From Oscheius dolichura (Eukaryota > Nematoda > Chromadorea > Rhabditida > Rhabditidae), in contig OW051496.1 of assembly GCA_932521035.1 (NCBI GenBank), positions 9,982,001 through 10,046,000 on the forward strand: 64,000 nucleotides of DNA, in the 5' to 3' direction. The translations under genes and the position numbers were made by a program. The notes beneath the pieces are model-generated. The model ran no database searches. It worked only from the letters and a program-made list of their open reading frames with translations, and was not told where the DNA came from. Of the stretch, positions 53,861 through 64,000 are shown piece by piece (the stretch's first letter is position 1; each line of letters starts with the position of its first letter).

Positions 53861-56800
53861 ATGGGGGAAATAGTTCTACCGCCCCTGATTCCCATTGAAA
53901 ACTATAGTGAGATCGAGGTAAGCTGCTCTCTTTTTTTTTCTCTGATGTAGCCATGGCCATCTTCTTCTGGCCAAAATTGCGAATGCAGCCATTCATGAAT
54001 GACTGACAACTCACACTCTTGGACTCAGCTGAGTTGAGGCGGAAAATGGCAGCTGGGAGGGGGAAATGGGGTACCCAAAGGGCGGGGAACTTGTTCCAAG
54101 AGGGAAAAGGCCCGAAATTCTCAGAATTTCCCAAGGAAAACGGACTATTTTCCTCAAAAACCAGCCATCATTCAGCCATTTTAATCGCCCGTTCCATAGG
54201 GGCTGGCTGGCCTTCATATTCCCATTGTTAACGGGGGCTAGCTGGCCATTGAAGAGAAACTTTTTTCGAACTTCTCTCCCCATTTAAATGGACACAATTC
54301 GGGCTATTAATCCCACCACAAAGTACCCCCAAAATAGAAAAAAAAGGATCGTTTTCAGGGAAAATTGGCAGCATCAGTGAAATGGGTAATTACACGGGTA
54401 TTTGAAAGCAGCGCCAATATCCCGGATAAGCTGAGGCATGGAATTGTCAGAGACGATACGGTAGGATCTTTTTTGTCTTCATTTTTATCTTTTTTTGGTA
54501 TATTTTAGGGTAGATTTCACTTTGATACAGCCGTTCTCACCGGGTTAACTAATGGTTCTCTTTATTCACAAGCAGCTGCCAAGATTTTCAAGGAACCTCA
54601 TCTTGTTAATGTGAGTTTTTGCTTTTATTTATACTGTATGCTTTTTAAATAACCGTCTCAGGACGTCAAACGGGTCCTCATCCTTCTAGAAACCCCATAA
54701 AGTCCAAGGAATACAGTACTTTTCCTACTCCTGTGACTTCTGCCCGCGAAACTCCACCCGTACGGTCTCGGCAGGAAGTTTCCCTTATAGTCTTTTCCAA
54801 AAATTAGGATTACCGTACCTTTGTCTCTTCGGGGCCTTTTGGCCAAATGGCGAACAAAAATCGAGAGAAATCAAAAATCCCGATTACTTTTGCTAAAAAG
54901 GTCCCGCGCGAAATGTTTTGCTGCCCGTTACGGTAGCCCTATTTTTGGAAAAGAACTATATAGGGTCTCCGATCCTTCTTATTTCCTCTTGCCGAGATTG
55001 TACGGGTGTGGAAGACGGAACAGAACGGTGCCACGTTTCCTCCCCTCTGGCATAAACTCCCTGTCAAAAGCTGCGTCTCAGCCCGGGTTAAATTCTTCTT
55101 ATCATCATTTCGAAGTGATAAAGAAGTGCCTAATGAACGCAACACGCCCATTTTTTTGAAGAGAGTTGAGAAAACCGCCAAAAACACACGATAGGGACTA
55201 CCAGCAGCCAAGGATCCGGTTCTTATTTTGTTCACGGGGGAATTCTCGGTAGTCATCGCATTAGGGATCTGTTAATTTGTCTTGACGGCAAGCGTTGTAA
55301 ACGCGATTAATCCTATTGGTGGGGGAAAACTGTAAATGGCGAAGAAAAGGAGAAGGATAAGGATCCGTGCCGACCAGCCAACTAGTGGGAAATTCTATCT
55401 GGGGGACCATTTTCAGGGAAGGCAGGGTTTCTGCTACCGTAAGACCATTTTGGCCTTTTCCGAGAAGAGCTTGGGACCCTAAAAGGCCTTCAATTGGGTC
55501 ATACCAGGGGTTAAACCGATCCAGAACGATTAAAAGTCGTATAAAACCTTTTGAGCCAGGGGAAAAGGCGACTTGAGCCTCGTAATTTCGTCCTTGGCAG
55601 TTGTACCCAGGGTTAAAAACGGTCCGAGGGTGAACCTTCTAGTTTTGGCTCCCAGATTCAGTCAGATACTCTACCTTTCAGCAATCCCATGGAGCTGTCA
55701 TCGCCGTCCTCACCGATTACGGTATCGATGTTGTTCAACGAGCAGAAGAAGGCGGTCACCCTGTCTCCGAACAAGAACTCATGTCTGCCGAACCGTTTCA
55801 AAAGGTAAAACCCCTATTTTTCCCTCCATTTTCTTTGTTTTTTTTTCCAGCTAGCCCATCTAGCCGTCATCGACGCTTTGATGCTCGCCCACTTGAGGAA
55901 TATCGTAACCGTAGAAAGGGTGGTGGAATCAGTCAGCAGGCAGACGAGTGTCGACGACCGGGAGCGGCCAATGGACTCGGCGGACGCGTTGCTCTTTTGG
56001 ATTAATAAGATCTGCCTCCTGGTCAGGGATGATGTGGAACAGTCGCAAATAATCTTGAAAGGTTAGATTTTCTATTCAGAACCCGGCAAATTCAAATGGG
56101 CGGCAGTCTACAGTATCTGGGAAGCACCTTCTTGGCGGCCTCCATGGCTCCTTGGATATATAATCAATTTTTAAATCGTTTTATTAGGTTCTCGGGAAGA
56201 TTGCCTTTCGGTTTAAAGCCTTGTAATCTTTTATTTCGTTCCAGGAGGCGACGAAGGCGGCATGATCCCCGAAATGGAAGACCTCTACGACGAGATCAGT
56301 GACGGGCAATGCCTCTGTGCCTTGATCTCCTACTACCGGCCACGGGAGTTACCAATAGATGGTGAATTCTCTCCTCCTTCCGTTTCTAATTTCCCCTTTC
56401 TTCAGATGTTTGTTTCAATGATAAAATGAGTAATCCGGACTGTCAATATAACCTCATGCTTATCCGGTAAACACTGTTTCCTCGCAGTGTTCACCAGGTT
56501 TTATTTTCAGCGAATTCTGTCGAAACTTCCTTCCGATTAATTTGTTTCATATGGAAATTGAAGACCTTCTATATCTTCATGATACGATGCAGATGAATGT
56601 TAACGTGCTGCTGGCGGATCTTTTTGACATCTTGGAACCGCCGCCAATTGGTAAGGGGAAAAGAACTTGAACCATCAAAAAATGCTTATTTTACTGGCTA
56701 AAAGCGTGCAATTTGGGAGGAGGGCACCCTATTTGAGCGTAGTCGGGAGTGTCGGGTGTCTCTGTCCGTATCTCGGTCATTTCTTTGCCGATTTCAAAAA

Positions 56801-59800
56801 TTCAAGAAGAGAAAAAATCTGTAGCCCCACAATCTTTGACAGAGGATAGTTACGTAACGCGGGATGCACAAAAACGGGTTCGCCCAGGCGTTTACTTGCG
56901 AAAATAATGCGATAAATGTATTTTTCAGTACCACAACAACCGGAATCCGTGACTTCTCCGCGAAGATTCGTTCCCGTCCACGCGATTCCCGATTTGAGAG
57001 CCGCCAATGCAGCTGCTCGTTCTCCCCATCCACCACGGTATCTTTTACTTTCAAGTTTATGTCCTCCTCTTCAAAAACATATGGTTATGAGAATGTCGGC
57101 ATCTTTGACCAAAAGCCTCGTAACACCCCGAACCAGATGTTTCAGAGTTCGGAATCCATTCCACAACGTGCAAGTGGCACAGACTACCCCGACTAGGAGT
57201 ATGAGCGTCATGAGTCAGGACAGTCTAATGGCTAACAGGTGAGCTTTTCCCTTCTTTTCTTTTTGGATTACAGTAATCTTTAGATCAGCAACCTGGGGAC
57301 GGAATATGCCTAAAGGGGCGCCGGAATTCTCTGGAAATATCACGAATTTTGGGCGATTACCACAGGTAGGAGAGGGATAATTGCCTTATATTGATTTATT
57401 GTAGTATGACGCCGGGTCGAATGGAAATCTATCACAGACGGGTCAATACACTAGGAGCGATTCCCTGCCGGCTGCTTCGATCCGAATGGCATTGGAAGAA
57501 AAACGACGGGAACATGAGAAGAGGAAAATGATGCAGAAGTAAGTCTTTTTTTTCAGTTTCTTACTCATTTTTCTCTAAAAATCCTACGGCAACCTCTGGC
57601 AGCCCTATAACCTTCTTCCAAAAAATATGGTTACCGTGCATTTGTCTCTTCGGGACCTTTTGGTCAAACGACGAAGAAAAATCGAGAGAAATCGAAAATT
57701 CCGATCACTTTTGCTCAAAAGGTCCCGCGCGGAAGGTTTTGCCCCCCGTTACAGTAACCCTATTTTTTGGAAAAGGACTATATGATACCTTGTAATGCCT
57801 TATAGTAGAGAAAAGGCCCGTTGCAACATAAGGGGCGCCCATTTTTCGGCTTTCTGTCCTCCGAATTCTCCGAAAACGAATTCTCCGTTTTCAGCACAAT
57901 GAGCGAATCCGAGAGAGCCGAGAAGACAAAAGCTGCCTTCTTCGCTGTTATGAACCAGGCAAAGGTGAGTCCCTCTCCTTATTATTCGATGTTGCCAAGT
58001 GGATTGTGAACTACGAGGGGAAGTGTGACCTTCGCGTACTTCCTTCAATATTTGATGAGTCAACATCCCCAAACATCCAATTTCAGCAAGTGCCCCAATC
58101 TCCCGACACAAAAATGCTCAATGACATGTCACAGCGCCTGGCAAAGATGGAAGAAGTCTTCGAGCAGATGAGATTCCAAACGACGGATCAGCAGCAGAGG
58201 ATGAGCAGGGCACTGAGCCAGCCCAGTGTCTATCAAGGTACCTTTTCCCCTATTTTTTGATTAAAATATAGAAGATCTTCCAGATGGGATGCTTCCTCAG
58301 TCAGCTAGAGGGGATTACAGTACCCTGCCGCATGGGGGAATGCCCCCTCCTGGGTATCAGCAACAGCCGTATGATTTCTATGGTACTCCACAACAGCAAC
58401 AACAGCAAATGATGCAGCAGTCGCAGTACGGAATGCCTAATCAGGTGGAATTTTCGAGGCTTGGGAGAGGAACAAAGAATTGTTGCAGATGCGCTCGAGT
58501 CTGAGTAACGGAATGATTAACTACCTCCCGGGGCAGATGCCAACAGATTATGGATATAATCATCAAGGTTTGTAGATCTTTATTTTCAGTTTTACAGTAG
58601 GAAAAATTGTAGGAATGATGCAGCCGCAACAGGGATATCAGAATGGGCAACATGGCCTGCTACAACAGCAACAACAACAACAACAGCCACAGCAGGGATT
58701 CTCGTTGGTAAGTTTTCAGACACTCTCTCCCTGAAAATATGATTAAAATGGAAAAATTGGAGCGATATAAGCCGGCCAAATGAGTTCCACTAGTTATTTT
58801 TGACTCCGGCAACAGTGGCTCATTTAAATCCTTGGTTGTTTCTACGATTTTGGAGAAAAGTTGTCCGACTACTATAAGGGCACGGAGTTTAACTTTGCCA
58901 CATTAAAAACAACCCCAAAAAGGCCCAAAAAAAGATGTCCCCGGACTCCGGGACGATCGGGGAAATACCAAACGCGGGTCTCTGTCTCCGGAGACCCTGG
59001 GGGAGGGCCTTTGTCACCTTAAGGGCCGAGAACGGGCCAAACACAGGCCTCTGTCTCCGATGGCGTTGGTCGAGCCCGTAACCCACTCAATAAAGCACTC
59101 ACAGTGAGGATTGAACCTGTGAAAATCCTCTGATTAGAAACCATCCACTCCCCACAGACCAATTCCATTTTTCCAGATGCACCAATCCGCCCACGCCACT
59201 ACAGGTTTCGGAATGCAGATGCACCAAGGAGGAGGACAAATGGGTCTGCCCCCGATGCAACATGAAGTGTCTCCCATCTATCAACAGGTTGGCCCCTGCT
59301 CTTTTCCCCCTTTTCCTCTCTCTTTCTTACCTGAAATCAGTGAACTTTCGACGTTTTCTCGCTTGGGCTGATTTTTCCGCTTCAGCAACAAGTAGCAGCA
59401 CAGCAGTATTCGGATATGGGCTATGGCCAGCCGCAGCAGATACCCCAATCGGCGAGCTATTCCTATGCCAGCACGCCGGTAGACGCCCCCGCTAGAGGAT
59501 TCGCCGATATGTCCGACAACATGTCTATGGTCAGCGGATATGACGGCCAGGATGGCGGCGGGAACACTTTCCGCTTGCACTCGCACGATGTAAGTCCCTG
59601 AATTTCTCCATTTTACATAATTTTATACCATTTATAAGCATAAAATGGGGGATTTTCAGGCCTCTTCGAGCAGATTGGATCCTCCTCTGGAATTAAACAG
59701 GAATCTGACCAATTGGGGCATGACTATGAAACAGGTAAGAGTACCGAAGGGGAAAATAACGGGAAATGGTTTAGGGGCATACCGGACGGCCACAGAGACG

Positions 59801-61781
59801 AACCTGGGAGAATCAGACCTTTATTAAGAATGAACAGGACCTGGTAAATCATCCGGATCTGGTTCCTAACATTCCTAACGGAGAGGTGGGCTCGAAAATT
59901 AGAAATTTGAATTTTTTGGTTCTTCGTTATAGGACTATTCTATGCCGCCACAACGTCGTTCCCCGTCGACTGTAGGCAGTATAAAGAGACGATCTCGTGA
60001 TTCTCGAGACGATTCCCTCCCGGCTGAGAAAATATCTGATCCTGGGCCGCCACAGCCAAACCACGGCTCACCTCCTCGAGATCCGGGAATGTCGTCTCAT
60101 TATAATGGAAATGGAATGGATTCATCGAGATCCAGTGCCCCACCAGCCCCAACATTCGTCGTAGATCAAACCGGCGATGATTCAGATAAAATTGTAAGCT
60201 TTCTATATTATTTTTCCTTTATAAATGGGCAATTTCCAGGCTGAGCAAAGAAGAGAAGCAAAAAGAGCTGCCCTCTTGGCAAAAACCCAAAAAAGAAAAG
60301 AAGAAATGGAAAATAAACTAGACGCCGTTGAACAGAGAAACATCGAGAAGAAATTGGCCGAGGAGGCGAAGAAAGAAGCCGTGGAACAGAAAAAATTAGA
60401 GAAAGAGATTCAGAGGTCAGCCTTCCGGGGTATTCTTCTTTATTTTCCTGCTTTTAGACAAAAGATCCTGGATGATTATAAGAAGAAAAAGATGGAGAAG
60501 GAGCTCGGCCTGGAGCCGTCGTCTGCTAGAAGTGTCCAGTCTGCCAGGGGGCATTCGCAGCCACCATTTGTTCGGACAAAGTCACACATGACGGAATCGA
60601 GTATGGGAGGAGTGACAGACCGATCAAATACTCGACCAAGAGGAATCTCTAATGCTGAGATTAAAGTAGCCAGTCTACAGGAACCAAGTGAGTTGAACGA
60701 TGAATTTTTCCAAAAAATAGGGTTGCCGTAACGGAGGCGCAAACATTCCGCGTTGGACATTTACAGAGCAAAAGTGATCGAGATTTTCGATTTCTCTCGG
60801 TTTTTCTTCGCCATTTGGCGAAAAGGTCCCGAAGAGACAATGCACGGTAACTCTATATCTGACCTTTTAGCGGGCTTCAAAGCTACTGACTTCCAGATGT
60901 TACAGTAATCTAACCCCCTCTTTTTAGCCCACAAGCTCTTCGCCAAAACAAATCCCAAATCCAACAGGAGCCTGATTATCAATGCCCTACAGTATGCCGT
61001 CTTCCCCGGACACGTGAATAAAGATCAACTTATGAAGGTGAGCTCGTTTTTGGGTTAGCAGACAATTTTTCCTTTTCTAGGCTATGAACGACCTGGCCAG
61101 CTCGAGTTCAAAGCATTTCCTCATCCACTTCAGGGATCATAAGTGTCAATACAGGGGACTGTACGCTTGGGATCAGGTACCACAAGGGTGACTAGAGAAA
61201 CTGACTGGGGAACTTTTAGCAATCGGATACAGTTGAGAAGATCTCCGGGCAGGGGCCATCCAAATGCACGGAGGAGATGATCAAAATTATGTTCAAGTGA
61301 GCCTAATTTTAAGAAAAGTTTTCCATAAAAAAAGTTACGGTACATTTGTCTCTTCGAGACCGTTTGACCAAACGGCGAAGAAAAATCGAGAGAAATCAAT
61401 TTAAAAAAGATACCGTATCCAAATCCATTGCCTTACATGTTCTTTTCCAAAAAATAGGGTTACCCTAACGGGCTGCAAAACCTTCCGCGCGGGACCTTTT
61501 GAGAAAAAATGATCGGGATTTTCGATTTCTCTCGATTTTTCGTGGCCGTCTCTGCAAAAGGTCCCGAAGAGACAAATCTACTGTTTCCCTATTTTTTGTT
61601 GAAGAAGACTGTATTTTGACCGTTATTCTTTTTCAGATACGACTCCGGCGGCAAGTCCTTCTCCCAAATCCCTACAAAACACCTCGGTGCTACCATCGAC
61701 GGCTTTGCCATCCAGGATTCCTTCTGGCAGAAGCCAAAGATCCCCCATAGTAATGCGGCAGCCGCTCATAGAAACAATTAA
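53861..61781 (+). CDS. ptrn-1: Patronin/CAMSAP microtubule minus-end binding protein
   Basis: Twenty-seven coding exons, every junction in phase: 53861-53917, 54359-54460, 54509-54610, 55682-55804, 55851-56061, 56245-56361, 56406-56466, 56511-56650, 56929-57238, 57284-57365, 57405-57538, 57895-57964, 58087-58237, 58284-58444, 58489-58567, 58613-58707, 59177-59287, 59386-59589, 59660-59734, 59829-59885, 59933-60193, 60240-60415, 60458-60687, 60928-61037, 61081-61176, 61220-61296, 61637-61781; 1,178 residues, close to the usual nematode length. N-terminal CH domain (about 129-304; DALLFWINKICLLVRDD, DGQCLCALISYYRP, MEIEDLLYLHDTMQ); the IRMALEEKRREHEKRKM block; a Gln/Met-rich linker; a coiled coil (EQRREAKRAALLAKTQ...); and a C-terminal CKK domain (about 1036-1175; HKLFAKTNPKSNRSLIINAL, HFLIHFRDHKCQYRGLYAWD, FSQIPTKHLGATIDGFAIQD). 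Known role: binds and protects microtubule minus ends in neurons and epithelia. A 3' splice site at 53771-53779 precedes the start. Four introns carry family B elements; AATAAA at 62275-62280. Confidence 0.96.
54728..55030. mobile_element. Family A element split by a family B insertion (ptrn-1 intron 3)
   Basis: The left family A arm (CCACCCGTACGGTCTCGGCA, about 54750-54775) and right arm (GCCGAGATTGTACGGGTGTG, about 54990-55012) are separated by a complete family B element at 54788-54962. The arms are more diverged than in other copies. Confidence 0.7.
54788..54962. mobile_element. Family B element nested in a family A element
   Basis: TAGTCTTTTCCAAAAATTAG, TCTCTTCGGGGCCTTTTGGC, GGTCCCGCGCGAAATG, CCGTTACGGTAGCCCTATTT and GGAAAAGAACTATATAGGG give both ends and the full internal order. 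Confidence 0.85.
57607..57785. mobile_element. Family B element in ptrn-1 intron 11
   Basis: CCAAAAAATATGGTTACCGT, CTCTTCGGGACCTTTTGGTC, AAAGGTCCCGCGCGGAAGG and CCCTATTTTTTGGAAAAGGA are all present. Confidence 0.9.
60700..60862. mobile_element. Family B element in ptrn-1 intron 23
   Basis: CCAAAAAATAGGGTTGCCGT, TTTCGATTTCTCTCGGTTTT, AAAAGGTCCCGAAGAGACAA and CACGGTAACTCTATATCTG; the right terminus is eroded. Confidence 0.85.
61318..61612. mobile_element. One partial and one complete family B element in ptrn-1 intron 26
   Basis: A left-half copy (61318-61408: TTACGGTACATTTGTCTCTT ... ATCGAGAGAAATC) is followed by a full copy in the opposite orientation (61439-61612: CCAAAAAATAGGGTTACCCT ... 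GGTCCCGAAGAGACAAATCT ... CCCTATTTTTT). Confidence 0.85.
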
Positions 61782-62464
61782 AAAAAGCGTAGCCAGTCCT
61801 TTCCCCACAAGGTTCTACCATTACGTGTGTTTGCCTTTCGCTCAAAATCCCTTCGCTTTTTTTTTCTGGTGGTATAAATACAGTGCCCTGCTCTAATACA
61901 TGTAGCTTCTCCCCCCGCCTACAAAAAAATTTCCCCAGCCTCTCAAAAATTGTTGTGATTATGGTCTTTTTTCTCGTGTTCGTAGTGGTGAGATTTCCTT
62001 AGTTTTCCCGGTTCCTAATCCTTATTTATCTACAGTAGAAATTGATGCAAAAAACGGGGGTCTAATGGCTATATTTGGGTGTAATTTTAATCTGTAAACA
62101 CAATAGCTTGAAATATATTCTATTGACGGTGCTATCCAATCCTTTCTAGGCACAGTTTCCAGCCTTCTGTTGTCAATGTCATTATTTCCTTCTTCTTTTC
62201 TTTGTATACTTTCAGGTTAAAGTGATACAAATTGTAAAATGATGAACTCCCAGCATAATTCACATATAGAAAAGAATAAAAATTTAAAAATTATATAGCT
62301 GTCCCAAAAGAGTTTTTATTAAATGTTTATTGTCCGTAAATAAAGCACAATTTCGGTGAGAAGTTTAGTTACAGGACCACGGAATTGGGTGTGAAGTCGG
62401 AACCGATACTGATTTGGCGGTCTTGGGTGGCATGGAGAAGAAATCAAGGATGACTGCGGCCGCT
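61782..62464. other. Convergent 3' UTRs of ptrn-1 and the F-box gene
   Basis: The plus-strand AATAAA at 62275-62280 (ptrn-1) and minus-strand AATAAA at 62326-62331 (F-box gene) face each other about 45 bp apart, so the two mRNAs end close together or overlap. No other gene is seen. Confidence 0.65.
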
Positions 62465-63539
62465 TCAACGGAGTTGGGTTGCCAGGTTGAAACGGTGTCC
62501 GAGTTCCTTGTAGACCAGGGGTTTATACAGGAAATCCGTCTGAAATTTAGTCACCAGAAATTTACAGATAGAGTGGCCAAGTGGAATCTTCATAGTTATT
62601 TCATCTGTAGTGGTCTGGCCGTGTCTGATCGTGATCCGGGTTTCGTCTACTATTGGTTTAAAGCCACGGAATTCGTTTCGCCAATCGTTAGGAGATGGTA
62701 TTTCCTGCCCTGGGCCAAAACTGGAATGGCGAAATTTACCCAGGTCAGGTAGGGAATTAGAGCGAAGCAACTGAAAAACAAGCTTCTATTCCATTTTGCT
62801 AGAGTTACTTTTAGAAGAGCTTTGGAAAAGTTGAAGTAATCAGAATTGGCACATCGACCCGATTGCACTTTGACTTTACAAAATCTAGGCAAGAGTCGCT
62901 CGATAACCAGCAACGTATCATCCGGGTTTAAATTCAGATGTACTCTAACTTCTTTCTAAACGGGAGAATTAAAAATTTGAAGCTTGCTCACCAATTGCTT
63001 TGAATGAAAGAGAGCTTCAAATCGATCTGAGTCCTGACTATCAATGTCTACAGAACTAGGGTTTAGGATTTTCAGCACTTCCACAGATTGATCCTTGCTC
63101 AGTGTCGGTGAGCGCGAATTAAAGAACAATGCCCTACATGTGATACGGCTATTCTTAAGCGTCTGACAGTATTGCTCGAAATCGGCTTCGTCCTCTAAAA
63201 ATTGGTGGATATAAACAAGTGAGCTGACTGACCAGGAGTTATGAAGAGTTTCTTGAATTGAACTCCGTAAATATTTAAACATTTGAGACTTCTTTTGCCA
63301 GCGAATCGACTGATCATAGAATTCCGATCCCAGGTAAAGTCCGAGTGAATTATTATGTTTCGATTGGTTCGAACGAGCCCCTCCATGGCCCGGCATGTCT
63401 GCTGCAGGCGGAAGTAGCTCCTCCATTCAAACTGGAAATATCGAAAGCCAAATAAAAACGGAACCTTTTTGATGATCTTCTCCAGAAGGATGAGATGAAG
63501 ATCTGTTAAAAATCTCGCAGTCGTCGCTGATCCCTGCAT
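62465..63539 (-). CDS. F-box protein (nematode FTH/FBX-like)
   Basis: Exons (minus): 63233-63539, 62992-63194, 62809-62955, 62465-62770; introns of only 37-38 bp, all phases agree; 320 residues, typical for nematode F-box-plus-FTH-type proteins. The N-terminal F-box is visible in FLTDLHLILLEKIIKKVPFL ... WRSYFRLQQTCRAMEGLVR. The rest (SLKCLNIYGVQFKKLFITP, FEQYCQTLKNSRITCRALFF, QSVEVLKILNPSSVDI, VRVHLNLNPDD, VIERLLPRFCKVKVQ, RNEFRGFKPIVDETRITIRH) has the leucine-rich, variable character of FTH/DUF38-like domains; that assignment is by resemblance. These proteins serve as SCF ubiquitin-ligase substrate adaptors and form large, fast-evolving nematode families. The C-terminus after about 62520 is uncertain: another frame continues without a stop to 62371. 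Confidence 0.75.
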
Positions 63540-63573
63540 TCTTCAGTAGAGACGCGCTTCTTCCCTTTGTTAG

Positions 63574-63951
63574 CTAGAATGCCAAACGAAATTGGGCGTA
63601 TCGATTACCAGCACAATTATTGATTTTGTAACCCTGCCACTCTCTTGTTGAGACCCAAGACAGAGCCTGATCAGGTGCTATGGTTCTACTCTGAAAGCCG
63701 AATAGACCCCCTAATACAGTGGCGGACAAAAGTTTTCGGTACAAATCTCTGGGTTCCTTTAAAAGAACTGTCAGGGACCAAGTGGTACTGATCATTTGAC
63801 CCTGAGCAGTCGAGTCCCAAGCGACTGAATGCATATGGGGCCTATTATCTATCCAATTTTTCGTTTCGGGGTCATTTGTGCTTATTTTACGAATCATGTA
63901 GCCTTTTCCATCTTTTCTCTCGCAAAAAGCTAGCAAACTAACTCGGTATAG
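63574..63951 (-). CDS. Last exon of a gene leaving the right edge (partial)
   Basis: An open frame begins after TTTTTTAAG (acceptor near 63952-63960) and runs 125 codons to the stop at 63574: SLYRVSLLAFCERKDGKGY, MHSVAWDSTAQGQMISTTWS, PRDLYRKLLSATVLGGLFGF, STREWQGYKINNCAGNRYAQ, ending FRLAF. It stops 34 bp before the start of the F-box gene on the same strand, so it may be the 3' end of a related F-box-type gene or the upstream member of an operon-like pair. No domain is recognised with confidence. Confidence 0.5.
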   Translation of the reverse strand, partial: LYRVSLLAFCERKDGKGYMIRKISTNDPETKNWIDNRPHMHSVAWDSTAQGQMISTTWSLTVLLKEPRDLYRKLLSATVLGGLFGFQSRTIAPDQALSWVSTREWQGYKINNCAGNRYAQFRLAF

Positions 63952-64000
63952 GCTTAAAAAATTCGTCGTTTTCTCCTGATCACGGTGATATGTTTATTTT

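Noticed and set aside
57040-57110. An intron within ptrn-1 exon 9 (GTATCTTTTACTTTCAAG)
   Set aside because: Too short, and the frame reads through without it (PPRYLLLSSLCPPLQKH) to the next donor with correct phase.
62956-63426. Apparent frameshift between the F-box frame and the downstream FTH-like frame
   Set aside because: A 38-bp intron (GTCAGT at 63232 to TTTTTAG at 63195) joins CCTG to AGGACG in phase, so no frameshift is needed.
1-64000. CRISPR arrays, bacterial operons or ribosomal RNA genes
   Set aside because: No regularly spaced direct repeats, no bacterial gene organisation and no rRNA-like sequence were seen; the window is clearly eukaryotic.

Overview
The window is nuclear DNA of a rhabditid-type nematode. 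The evidence is the many very short introns (about 38-50 bp) ending in TTTCAG, 3' splice sites directly upstream of start codons (the pattern of spliced-leader trans-splicing), and nematode gene families: a warthog-type hedgehog-related protein, C-type lectin/CUB secreted proteins, a nematode-style SH2-tyrosine kinase and an F-box protein. Two one-to-one orthologues of Caenorhabditis genes are recognisable: sma-9 (Schnurri) and ptrn-1 (Patronin/CAMSAP). The species cannot be named from the sequence.

Layout. 1-4.7 kb: no convincing gene, only decayed repeats. 5.0-6.6 kb: a GC-rich SH2-tyrosine kinase gene (+) with two apparent reading-frame lesions. 6.7-8.2 kb: decayed coding remnants (-). 8.3-11.75 kb: a cluster of small Ala/Gly/Ser-rich protein genes (+) with co-duplicated promoters, one truncated member and one orphan promoter copy; I do not recognise this family. 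12.1-24.1 kb: an accessory, probably immune/secretory block holding three paralogous secreted C-type lectin-CUB genes (-), one Ser/Thr-rich C-type lectin gene (+), a complete warthog gene with a Hint domain (+) and a small multi-pass membrane protein (+). 24-28.9 kb: mostly non-coding. 28.9-29.9 kb: a small secreted, possibly GPI-anchored acidic protein (+). 30.0-41.4 kb: sma-9 (-), transcription cofactor of the DBL-1/BMP pathway. 41.4-50.1 kb: a long purine-rich non-coding stretch upstream of sma-9. 50.1-51 kb: 3' part of an unrecognised gene (-). 53.8-61.8 kb: ptrn-1 (+), 27 coding exons, microtubule minus-end binding. 62.5-63.95 kb: an F-box gene (-) tail-to-tail with ptrn-1, and the last exon of a further gene leaving the right edge.

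Two families of short palindromic non-autonomous elements dominate the non-coding DNA: family A (about 150 bp, ten full copies plus one split copy) and family B (about 175 bp, ten or eleven copies). Both lie mainly in introns and spacers; in ptrn-1 intron 3 a family B copy sits inside a family A copy.

The best candidate for something undescribed is the 8.3-11.75 kb Ala/Gly/Ser-rich cluster: a shared repeat module, swappable C-termini at a conserved phase-1 splice junction, and promoters duplicated with the genes. All gene models here are hand-built from splice consensus and reading-frame phase; no search or RNA evidence was available.
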